Assembly: GCA_019456185.1 (NCBI GenBank)
Contig: VRUH01000006.1
Location: forward strand, 90,113-123,396
Length of the DNA: 33,284 nucleotides
Origin: Candidatus Glassbacteria bacterium
Lineage (GTDB): Bacteria; Gemmatimonadota; Glassbacteria; GWA2-58-10
Direction: 5' to 3'
Of the stretch, positions 26,576-32,984 are shown piece by piece. A program made the position numbers and the translations under genes. A model generated the notes under the pieces. That model saw only the letters and a list, made by a program, of their open reading frames with translations, was not told where the DNA came from and ran no database searches. Numbering within the stretch: position 1 is the stretch's first letter; every line of letters begins with the position of its first letter.

Positions 26576-26719
26576 GAGGGATATGATTAAACGGAAAACT
26601 CTGAGCACGAGGAAGGCTTTTAACCTTGGGAAAGGAGAAGAGAAAAATCAGTTGCAATTGCTGAGAAGTACACCTTAATTTTTTGACACCATCTGTCCAA
26701 CTTGTTCTGACGACATACA
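26576..26719 (-). repeat. rdh-flanking inverted repeat, left copy
   Basis: Read on the minus strand from 26716, this ~141-bp stretch aligns with 29808-29948 read on the plus strand, with two single-base gaps and identity of about four in five positions. Both read MSSE followed by QV or HI and then GQMV from an ATG at the outer end, then hit a stop, so coding is doubtful. The left copy ends 64 bases before rdhA. The rest of 26511-26782 shows no gene. Confidence 0.7.
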
Positions 26720-26782
26720 ACTCAGACCTCTAATCCAGCGAATTGCAAATCAGCACTTTACTTTAGTACAGGGAATTCAACC

Positions 26783-28237
26783 ATGGGCCATTCCGAATTC
26801 ACAGACCGGGTCAACCGCAGGACGTTCCTGAAATTATCAGGCGCCTCGAGTGCAGCGCTGGGCACGGCCGGACTCGGGATTGCAGGATACCAGGCCGGAA
26901 AGGATTTCGGTAGCTATACGGGTCTGGAGGTCGAAGAGGGCGCCGCCCAGAGTTTCGACCGGCGGAAATGGACTGTCGACCGGCCGACCTACGGAAAAAC
27001 GGGTGCGGCATCCCGCCCGGATGCCAGAACCAACGTCATCTTCGACCGGCGCGGCCGCTTCCACCGCCAGTACAAAGAGGGAGTGAAGATCGATGACCTG
27101 GACCCACTCCTGCAGGAGTACTATTCCGAGAAACCGGGAGACTTCGAACTGGATGTGATCAACGAAAGGGACATCCTGCCGAGGTTGCGAGAAGACTCGG
27201 CCAGATACGACAAAAAATTCATCCTGGCGCGGGCCTGGTCGGGCGCCATGTCGGCGGTCGGCACCCCGCCGGTAAACGAACCTCCCAAAATATCGGACTT
27301 CCCTTTCGACCACCGCAGCGGGGAACCGGTCGAGACGCTGGAGATGAAAAGCCCCGACCGGACTTCTCGGCTGCTGAAAAAAATCGCCCACGAGCTAGGA
27401 TCGACGCTGGTAGGTATCACCGAACTGAACCACGACTGGGTGTACCGCTATCCCCACCTCAACCGCGGCTTCGACCCCGATAAGCCGCTCGAGGTGCCAG
27501 CCCACTGGAAATACGCAGTAGTGGTTGGCTCGCCAATGTCCTGGGATGCGCTCTACGCAAGTCCCAACTACAGCTCCAGCGAGGATGCCTATGCGCGCTC
27601 GCGGATAATCGCCCATCGCCTGGCCGCTTTCATCAAACGCCTGGGCTACGCCGCTCGGCCCCATGTGCCGTCCAACAGCTACGACCTGATGGTGCCGCCG
27701 GTGTGTATCGATGCCGGCCTGGGCGAACAGGGCCGCCACTCGGTTCTGATCACTCCCGAACTGGGTAGCAATTTCCGGCCGTCGGTGGTCACTACCAATC
27801 TGCCGCTCGAGCCTGACATGCCGATCGATATCGGCGTCCAGGATTTCTGCCGCAACTGTAAAATCTGCGCGGAAAACTGCCCGAGCGGGGCGATCACGAC
27901 CGGTGGTCCCGAGGAAGTTCGGGGTTACCGCCGCTACCAGATAAACCAGGCTAAATGCCACAATTTCTGGCATTCCAATCTGGGCAATTACGGCTGCCGG
28001 CTCTGCGTGGCCGTCTGCCCTTACACCAGGAAAGCCAACTGGTTACATCGCTCGGTGCTCAAAGTAGCGATGCACGATCCAACCGGTATTTCGCACCGGA
28101 TTCTGACGGCCCTGCAGAAGCGCTTTTATCCGGGGCCCGATCCGCGGGAATACTACATACCCTCGCTGGGCGGATCAAATGCTTCGTTCCGCAAGCCGCC
28201 CTGGTGGATGCGCGCGGAAGACTTCATCAAACTCTGA
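26783..28237 (+). CDS. rdhA: Reductive dehalogenase catalytic subunit
   Basis: A 484-aa Tat-exported protein (NRRTFLK at 11-17) matching the cobalamin- and iron-sulfur-dependent reductive dehalogenases, which remove halogen from organohalides at the outer face of the membrane. Both Fe-S motifs are intact: CX2CX2CX3CP at Cys356, 359, 362 and 366 (CRNCKICAENCP), and CX12CX2CX3CP at Cys392, 405, 408 and 412 (GCRLCVAVCP). The region between the signal and the clusters (about 190-350) corresponds to the nitroreductase-like B12-binding core, with the VGITELN and VCIDAGLGEQGRHS stretches seen across the family. It heads an operon with rdhB, an rdhC-like gene and a small membrane protein. The substrate cannot be predicted; many non-Dehalococcoidia members are uncharacterised. 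Confidence 0.9.
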   Translation: MGHSEFTDRVNRRTFLKLSGASSAALGTAGLGIAGYQAGKDFGSYTGLEVEEGAAQSFDRRKWTVDRPTYGKTGAASRPDARTNVIFDRRGRFHRQYKEGVKIDDLDPLLQEYYSEKPGDFELDVINERDILPRLREDSARYDKKFILARAWSGAMSAVGTPPVNEPPKISDFPFDHRSGEPVETLEMKSPDRTSRLLKKIAHELGSTLVGITELNHDWVYRYPHLNRGFDPDKPLEVPAHWKYAVVVGSPMSWDALYASPNYSSSEDAYARSRIIAHRLAAFIKRLGYAARPHVPSNSYDLMVPPVCIDAGLGEQGRHSVLITPELGSNFRPSVVTTNLPLEPDMPIDIGVQDFCRNCKICAENCPSGAITTGGPEEVRGYRRYQINQAKCHNFWHSNLGNYGCRLCVAVCPYTRKANWLHRSVLKVAMHDPTGISHRILTALQKRFYPGPDPREYYIPSLGGSNASFRKPPWWMRAEDFIKL

Positions 28238-28252
28238 GGACGGGGACCGGCC

Positions 28253-28567
28253 ATGGAATTCTTCAATTCAGGTATATTCTGGCTGATCGAGGGTGTGCTG
28301 CTCTGCCTGGCGTTTATCGGTTTCAAGGCCTGGCTGGCCGACCGCGGCCACTCTCCCGGTCTCTGGCAGTGGGGCCTGGTCCTGGTCTGGACGGTGATGT
28401 TCGGCTTCACGGTATCCTTTGTTTTCACCAGCCTGGGCGAAAAAGAAACGGAAGCTGCCCTCAAAGGCGGCCTGCTTTTCGGCCTGATAACGGTTATCTG
28501 CGGTGCAGGTTTCTGGAGACTGCTCCACTCCTCCGGCGGGAAAGATGAGCGGCAGGAAGTTGAATAA
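28253..28567 (+). CDS. rdhB: Reductive dehalogenase membrane anchor
   Basis: A 104-aa membrane protein with three predicted spans (about 7-24, 38-59 and 71-89). It has the conserved acidic loop of RdhB between spans 2 and 3, here GEKETEAALKG. RdhB anchors the exported catalytic subunit to the membrane. The start follows rdhA by 15 bases and the 3' end overlaps the next gene by 23 bases, so the genes are almost certainly co-translated. Size and topology match the family well even though overall sequence similarity in RdhB is always low. Confidence 0.85.
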   Translation: MEFFNSGIFWLIEGVLLCLAFIGFKAWLADRGHSPGLWQWGLVLVWTVMFGFTVSFVFTSLGEKETEAALKGGLLFGLITVICGAGFWRLLHSSGGKDERQEVE

Positions 28568-29717
28568 ACTGATATATCCCCTGGCCCTACTGGCCCTGAT
28601 CGGCGCCCTGTTTGCCGCCGGAAACAGGCTCGGGCCAGACGTCGGTTCGCTGGTGCGCTCCCTGGTCCCCGACTCGGTCACGGTGGAAAAGTCCGGCCCC
28701 CTGTTCGACCTCTATACACACAGCGGCGGCCTCCGGCGCCCGGCCGGCTGGGCGGCAACGGCCACGGGAACCGGTTACGGCGGACCGCTGCTCGCTCTTT
28801 CGGTTTTCGACAGCGCAGGTGTACTAGCCGGCGGGCAGGTGATAAGCCATGGAGAAACTTATGTATTCTACCGGCTGGCCAAGACCGGTAACATTTTCGA
28901 GACACTGGCCGGCAGGCGCTACGATTCGCTGGCCCGGGGCGATTACCGGATCGAGGTGCTCAGCGGCGCATCTCGCACCACCAGGGCCGTGCTGGAGAGT
29001 ATCGAACGGGCGGCCGCGGTAGTGGGCCGGGAAAAGTTCGGCTACAACCGGCCGGCAAGAAAGCTTCCGGCCGAGTTCGGCCCGACCGAGCTGACGGTAA
29101 TAATTCTATTCATCGTGGGTGTATTGGCCGACGGGGGACGATTGCCGCGGGAAAAGCTTTTCCGCCGGGCGGCCCAGGCGGCCGGGCTGGTGGTAATCGG
29201 CTTCTGGGAAAATTCTCCAATTACGCTGGCCAAGCTTTCAGCACTGCTGCTCGGTTATTTCCCTCATCCTGCCGAAAGCCTGTTCTGGTACCTGCTGATT
29301 GGCGGTTTCGCCCTGACTATCCTGGCCACCGGCAAAAATATACACTGCCGTTACGTGTGCCCTTTCGGGGCGCTGCAGAGTTTTCTGGCCCTGACCGGCG
29401 GCGCGGGCCGGAGTCTTCCCGCTCGGGTTGAAAAGCCGGTGCTGGCCGCCAGGAATCTAATCGTTTTTCTTGCGTTGTTTTTCGCTCTTCTCCTCGGCAA
29501 GCCCGGACTGGCAAGCTATGAACCGTTCGGGATCGCCTTTTCGCTTAACGGCACCATTGCCCACTGGCTGCTGCTGGTGGTGATGGCAGTTTCGGCGCTG
29601 GTAATCCGGCGGCCCTGGTGCCGGTATTTCTGCCCCGTTCAGGTCTTTGCCGAAGCACTGAACTCGCTACGGGCGAATGTAAGGATACTATGGACGGCAA
29701 CAAGGAAAACCGGGTAG
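28545..29717 (+). CDS. rdhC: RdhC/NosR-like flavin and Fe-S membrane protein
   Basis: A 390-aa protein from the ATG at 28545; an upstream ATG at 28503 lies deeper in rdhB and is less likely. After one membrane helix (about 9-26) comes a periplasmic FMN-binding domain with a covalent-flavin motif SGASRT (140-145), a variant of the SGATxT threonine-flavinylation site. A multi-span membrane part follows, with two CX3CP cysteine pairs (CRYVCPFGALQ and CRYFCPVQVF), as in NosR/NirI/RdhC. Such proteins are thought to pass electrons from the quinone pool toward the outer face, here to RdhA. The assignment as the electron-transfer partner is by family and operon position. Confidence 0.8.
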   Translation: MSGRKLNKLIYPLALLALIGALFAAGNRLGPDVGSLVRSLVPDSVTVEKSGPLFDLYTHSGGLRRPAGWAATATGTGYGGPLLALSVFDSAGVLAGGQVISHGETYVFYRLAKTGNIFETLAGRRYDSLARGDYRIEVLSGASRTTRAVLESIERAAAVVGREKFGYNRPARKLPAEFGPTELTVIILFIVGVLADGGRLPREKLFRRAAQAAGLVVIGFWENSPITLAKLSALLLGYFPHPAESLFWYLLIGGFALTILATGKNIHCRYVCPFGALQSFLALTGGAGRSLPARVEKPVLAARNLIVFLALFFALLLGKPGLASYEPFGIAFSLNGTIAHWLLLVVMAVSALVIRRPWCRYFCPVQVFAEALNSLRANVRILWTATRKTG

Positions 29718-29800
29718 GGGCCGGCAAAGCTCTGGCTATACTTTATGTATTCGCCGTGTTCGGGCTGATAGCGGCCGTACTGGCGCAGAACTGGTTCTGA
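29690..29800 (+). CDS. 36-aa single-span membrane protein of the rdh operon
   Basis: The start is an ATG at 29690 with AAGGA 4 bases upstream, overlapping the rdhC-like gene by 28 bases. The product is a short polar N-terminus (MDGNKENRVGAGK), one hydrophobic helix (ALAILYVFAVFGLIAAVL) and a tail AQNWF. The same frame opens upstream to 29618, but inside rdhC without a ribosome site. Overlap, ribosome site and position argue that it is a real fourth gene, perhaps a small subunit that stabilises the RdhB-RdhC complex. I know of no named family. It ends 7 bases before the right-hand inverted repeat. Confidence 0.65.
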   Translation: MDGNKENRVGAGKALAILYVFAVFGLIAAVLAQNWF

Positions 29801-29807
29801 TGAGTGA

Positions 29808-29948
29808 ATGTCGTCAGAACATATTGGACAGATGGTGTTAAAAATTAAGGTGTATATCTCCGCAATTGCAACTGATTTTTCTCTTCTCCTGGCCCGAGGA
29901 TAAAAATCCTTTCTCGCTTACAGAGTTTCCCGTTTGATCATGGCCCTC
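29808..29948 (+). repeat. rdh-flanking inverted repeat, right copy
   Basis: Counterpart of 26576-26719 in the opposite orientation. It starts 7 bases after the last rdh-operon gene. From its ATG it reads MSSEHIGQMVLKIKVY, continues for 31 codons and stops in TAA. The left copy has one extra A in the A run and is frameshifted at that point, so a single ancestral short reading frame is possible but not conserved. Confidence 0.7.
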
Positions 29949-30184
29949 TGAACTGCCTTCAAAAGCTGTACCACTAATAATGAGAGAACTCAAGCATCTT
30001 GAACTTGCTGCTAAAAATCGCCCCTCATTTAGAATCAGAGCAGTGCTGAGTCCTACCCAAAGATCAACCTTTAGGCATGGCGATCTAGCCAAGCCAGAGA
30101 TCGCTTGGTACAGCGCGGATATGAGGTGGATAGTCGCAGGTTAAACGAAGAGGGTCAGGCTAAAGCCGCTGTGAATTCCGTCAT
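29949..30184 (+). other. Gap with a 54-codon orphan frame
   Basis: Between the right-hand repeat and the radical SAM gene, the only notable frame is 29980-30144 (+). It is a basic 54-aa peptide beginning MRELKHLELAAKN and ending YSADMRWIVAG. It has no ribosome site and no recognised family, and may be the eroded end of a gene lost with the mobile element. No terminator was seen for either convergent unit. Confidence 0.3.
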
Positions 30185-32110
30185 TTACTGCGGATTCGTT
30201 TTCGGGGGCAGCCGAACGGGCTCCTGGCCCGAGAGTACATTCTCGATGTAGTCCTTCGGTACGGTCGTCCCGGGTACCGTAAACTCAAACCACTCCCGTA
30301 CATCTCTTTCCAGATAACGCTGTTCCTGGTAAGCGTAAAGAGCATCCCACAGCCCCTTCCCGAAGGCCTCGTGGTCAATGCCGGCCGGGTCCTTGTGCTT
30401 GCGCCGGAAAACACCGAACACCTTTTCATCTTCCCCGTCTGGTTCCACCAGCTCGATCCCATACTCCTGGGGATTTCGACCGATCGGGCTGTGCTCGGTC
30501 GCTTCGAAGCGGTGCCAGTGGGCCGAGTGCAGGCAGCCGGCAGCAAAAAGCTGCCTGACCATTTCAAGGCTGTCAATCGTCTCCTGAACCGTCTCGCTGG
30601 GGAACCCGTACATCAGGTAGGCATGGACCAGCAGCCCATTGTCAACGAACCGCCTGGCAACCCGGGCCACCTGGGCCACCGAGACCCCCTTGTTCATCTT
30701 CCCGAGGAGCCGATCCGATGCGACCTCCAGCCCGGCGGTGACCCTAATGCACCCGGCCTCAGCCATCAGCCGCGCCAGCTCGGGTGTGAACGCCCGCTCG
30801 AAGCGGATGTTCACCCACCAGGAGATCGCGGTCCGCTTCTCAAGCAGGCGGCGGGAGAGGGAACGCAGCAAGGAAGGTGGAGCCGCTTCATCGACAAAAT
30901 GAAAGCCATCGAGCCGAGTCTCGCTCGCGATATCTTCTATCTGCTCCACCAGCCTGTCGACTCGCTGCGGTTCGTAACGCTTGATGTAATCCAGGCTCGT
31001 GTCGCAGAAAGCACACTTTCCCCAGTAACAACCGTGTGCCAGAATCAGACTGTTCCAACGCCGTGACCATACTCTCCGCTCGGCCGGATTAGTCGAGAAC
31101 AACAGGGCGAGGTAGCTGTCCAGAGGCAGGCCGGAGTAGACCGGAGTCGCGGATTCAGCAAAGGGAATGTCCTTCTCGTCAGGAGAGGACTGGTAGATGA
31201 CTGTCTCTCCCTTACTGAGGTATGTCCTCAGCAGCCCGTCATCGCCTCTTTTCCCGGCCAGGAATTGCAGCAGGCAGGCCAGCGGGCGCGCTCCGTCATC
31301 CAGGGTGATGTAGTCCACATAGTCGAAAACGCGGTGGTCGGTAAGCTTCCTCAGGTAGGTGTTCACATAACCTCCTCCCATTACGACCTTTACCGCCGGG
31401 GCGAGGTTTCTGATTGCCCGTGCGATCAGCAGGGCGCCCGCTACACTGCCGGGGAACGGTACGCTCAGGCCGACCACATCAGGCCGGTATCGGTGGAGTC
31501 CCTCTACGGTCATCTCCCTTACCAGCTCATGGAGCAGGTTCCCCTCTTCCCCCTCCAGGACAGTCAGCAGGTCGTCGAAACGAGATGAACTCGCAGCCAT
31601 CTTCGCGTAGGAGTTTATCTTGAATCCCGGGTTAACCAGGTCAACGACCTCGCTCAGATCGAGCAAATAGAGGCTGGCCATCACCCGCGCACGGTCGTGA
31701 TCTTCCAGGTCGTCGAGATTCCTGGGGGCCCAGGATGCCGCTTTTGAGCCCAGGAAGAGCTGCCGGAGATACCTTCCTTCCGGCAGGAACCGACCGGAGA
31801 GGATCCGCTGCTCAAATTTCTCGTTTTTGCCCTGCAAAAACCCGACAACTTCATCAACAGTATCCCGATAGCTAGCATAATTTTTAACGAAGGGTCGCTT
31901 TCTCGCTCGATTTGCGGAGGCGCAACTTTTGACACTCGCGTGCAACCGCTCGAGTCCCTCCCTCGAAAACAGCCGGCACGCCAGCTCGAGAGACCAGTCA
32001 GCCTGGTCCACTTCGACGCCGATTGAACCGAGGTACCCCGCAAGATAGGCCGTTGCCGGGTAGGGCGAAGTCAGGTTAGTCATGGGTGGTGTGAGAAGGA
32101 GTATCCTCAT
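30185..32110 (-). CDS. B12-binding-domain radical SAM enzyme
   Basis: A 641-aa protein with the layout of cobalamin-binding radical SAM enzymes. It has an N-terminal B12-binding-type start (RILLLTPP...PATAYLAGYL, 2-27) and a charged helical insert of about 150 residues (45-195). The rest of the Rossmann-like domain follows (DVVGLSVPFPGSVAGA, VVMGGGYVN, 211-250). The radical SAM core carries Cys361, 366 and 369 (HGCYWGKCAFCD), which is CX4CX2C rather than the standard CX3CX2C. Later core strands (ISWWVNIRFER, CIRVTAGLEVASDRLL, HAYLMYGFPSET) are clear. Such enzymes do methylations and other radical reactions on peptides, sugars or lipids. It lies downstream of three tandem small secreted proteins on the same strand, separated by a terminator, so it could modify them. 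The ribosome site (AGCAGGA) is modest. Substrate unproven. Confidence 0.8.
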   Translation of the reverse strand: MRILLLTPPMTNLTSPYPATAYLAGYLGSIGVEVDQADWSLELACRLFSREGLERLHASVKSCASANRARKRPFVKNYASYRDTVDEVVGFLQGKNEKFEQRILSGRFLPEGRYLRQLFLGSKAASWAPRNLDDLEDHDRARVMASLYLLDLSEVVDLVNPGFKINSYAKMAASSSRFDDLLTVLEGEEGNLLHELVREMTVEGLHRYRPDVVGLSVPFPGSVAGALLIARAIRNLAPAVKVVMGGGYVNTYLRKLTDHRVFDYVDYITLDDGARPLACLLQFLAGKRGDDGLLRTYLSKGETVIYQSSPDEKDIPFAESATPVYSGLPLDSYLALLFSTNPAERRVWSRRWNSLILAHGCYWGKCAFCDTSLDYIKRYEPQRVDRLVEQIEDIASETRLDGFHFVDEAAPPSLLRSLSRRLLEKRTAISWWVNIRFERAFTPELARLMAEAGCIRVTAGLEVASDRLLGKMNKGVSVAQVARVARRFVDNGLLVHAYLMYGFPSETVQETIDSLEMVRQLFAAGCLHSAHWHRFEATEHSPIGRNPQEYGIELVEPDGEDEKVFGVFRRKHKDPAGIDHEAFGKGLWDALYAYQEQRYLERDVREWFEFTVPGTTVPKDYIENVLSGQEPVRLPPKTNPQ

Positions 32111-32202
32111 AGTCCTGCTTCTGTATGGATTAAATTCCGCATTTTTGATCTATCACTTTTCTTATCATCAATCATGTGGAAATGCAAGTATTTGCCAATA
32201 CA

Positions 32203-32232
32203 AAAGCCCCGCCAAAAAACTGGCGGGGCTTT
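32203..32232 (-). terminator. Strong hairpin between the small-protein array and the radical SAM gene
   Basis: A 12-bp perfect stem (AAAGCCCCGCCA at 32203-32214 pairing with 32221-32232) encloses a 6-base loop, with T's on the exit side of the minus-strand transcript. It lies 34 bases past the last small-protein gene and 92 bases before the radical SAM start. It would end or attenuate array transcription, giving much small-protein mRNA and little enzyme mRNA. It is nearly symmetrical and could also work on the plus strand. Confidence 0.85.
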
Positions 32233-32265
32233 ACAATTTCAAGACCGACAGCACTCGATTTTATT

Positions 32266-32559
32266 CTATACACCAGTGCCTACACCACCAGGAGGCGGCG
32301 GAGGAGGTGCATCATTCGGCGGGTATAATACCAAGCTCAAATTATGTTTTTCTTTGAGACGGCAGGCCGCATAATACAATTGCCAGGCTGCTGTTTCATG
32401 CCCCTTTACATACTGAATCTCATATTGTGCGACCATCCTGAGCACTGCGTTGATCGGCCCCTGCTGGTCCTTGCCTGCAAATAGAGTAGTGCCGAACGCC
32501 ATGGCGGATAAGACCATGATGGATATTGTGTCTGCGAAAAAACGCCAGGTCCTTCTCAT
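32266..32559 (-). CDS. Small secreted protein, array copy 1 (tail PPPPPPGG type)
   Basis: A 97-aa protein with a Sec-type signal (MRRTWRFF, then a hydrophobic stretch ending LFAG at about residue 29). A conserved helical body (GPINAVLRMVAQYEIQYV, AAWQLYYAACRLKEKHNL) contains one Cys at residue 66. It ends in a short variable tail, VLYPPNDAPPPPPPGGVGTGV, from about residue 77. The body is nearly identical to the other two copies in DNA and protein, while the tail differs sharply. RBS AGAGGAG lies about 9 bases upstream. No family recognised. It is the copy nearest the terminator and the radical SAM gene. Structural surface peptide or modified peptide precursor are both possible. Confidence 0.8.
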   Translation of the reverse strand: MRRTWRFFADTISIMVLSAMAFGTTLFAGKDQQGPINAVLRMVAQYEIQYVKGHETAAWQLYYAACRLKEKHNLSLVLYPPNDAPPPPPPGGVGTGV

Positions 32560-32625
32560 GATTGGTTCTCCTCTAATGAAGTGTTCTCCACCCGGAACCC
32601 GGCCACAAACCTCTCAGGATAAAAT

Positions 32626-32919
32626 TCAATATCCACCGCCCGGATCAGGGTCAGGAGGCGGATCAGGCACATAATCCGGCGTGTACAATGTCAAGTCCAA
32701 ATTATGTTTTTCATTGAGACGGCAGGCCGCATAATACAATTGCCAGGCTGCTGTTTCATGCCCCTTTACATACTGAATCTCATATTGCTCGACCATCCTG
32801 AGCACTGCGTTGATCGGCCCCTGCTGGTCCTTGCCTGCATAGAGAGTACTGCCGAACGCCATGGCGGATAAGACCATGATGGATATCGTGTCTGCAACAA
32901 AACGCCAGCTCTTTCTCAT
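32626..32919 (-). CDS. Small secreted protein, array copy 2 (tail DPDPGGGY type)
   Basis: A 97-aa protein starting at the ATG at 32917-32919, which shares sequence context and RBS (AGAGGAG) with copy 1. An upstream ATG at 32988 falls in the spacer and would spoil the signal. Same signal peptide (ending LYAG) and body as its neighbours, with Cys66. The tail is TLYTPDYVPDPPPDPDPGGGY, acidic and proline-rich with a terminal Tyr. Substitutions from copy 1 are few up to about residue 76 and then numerous. The 66-base spacer before it is also repeated, with a CCGGAATCCGG palindrome on the plus strand. Confidence 0.8.
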   Translation of the reverse strand: MRKSWRFVADTISIMVLSAMAFGSTLYAGKDQQGPINAVLRMVEQYEIQYVKGHETAAWQLYYAACRLNEKHNLDLTLYTPDYVPDPPPDPDPGGGY

Positions 32920-32984
32920 GATGAGTTCTCCTCTAATGAAGTGTTCTCCACCCGGAATCCGGCCACAAACCTCCATGTCAAAAT

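Noticed and set aside
26253-26720. 155-codon minus-strand frame reaching into the left inverted repeat
   Set aside because: Most of it is antisense to the β-propeller gene, and its frame differs from the one shared by the two repeat copies.
26511-26782. Possible cobalamin riboswitch upstream of rdhA
   Set aside because: I looked for a B12-box-like core in the leader because the product is cobalamin-dependent; none was recognisable, and most of the gap is the inverted repeat.
28503-28544. Upstream ATG extending the rdhC-like gene by 14 codons
   Set aside because: It lies deeper inside rdhB and adds a polar, Cys/Pro-containing stretch before the first membrane helix; the ATG at 28545 has purine-rich DNA upstream and gives a normal N-terminus.
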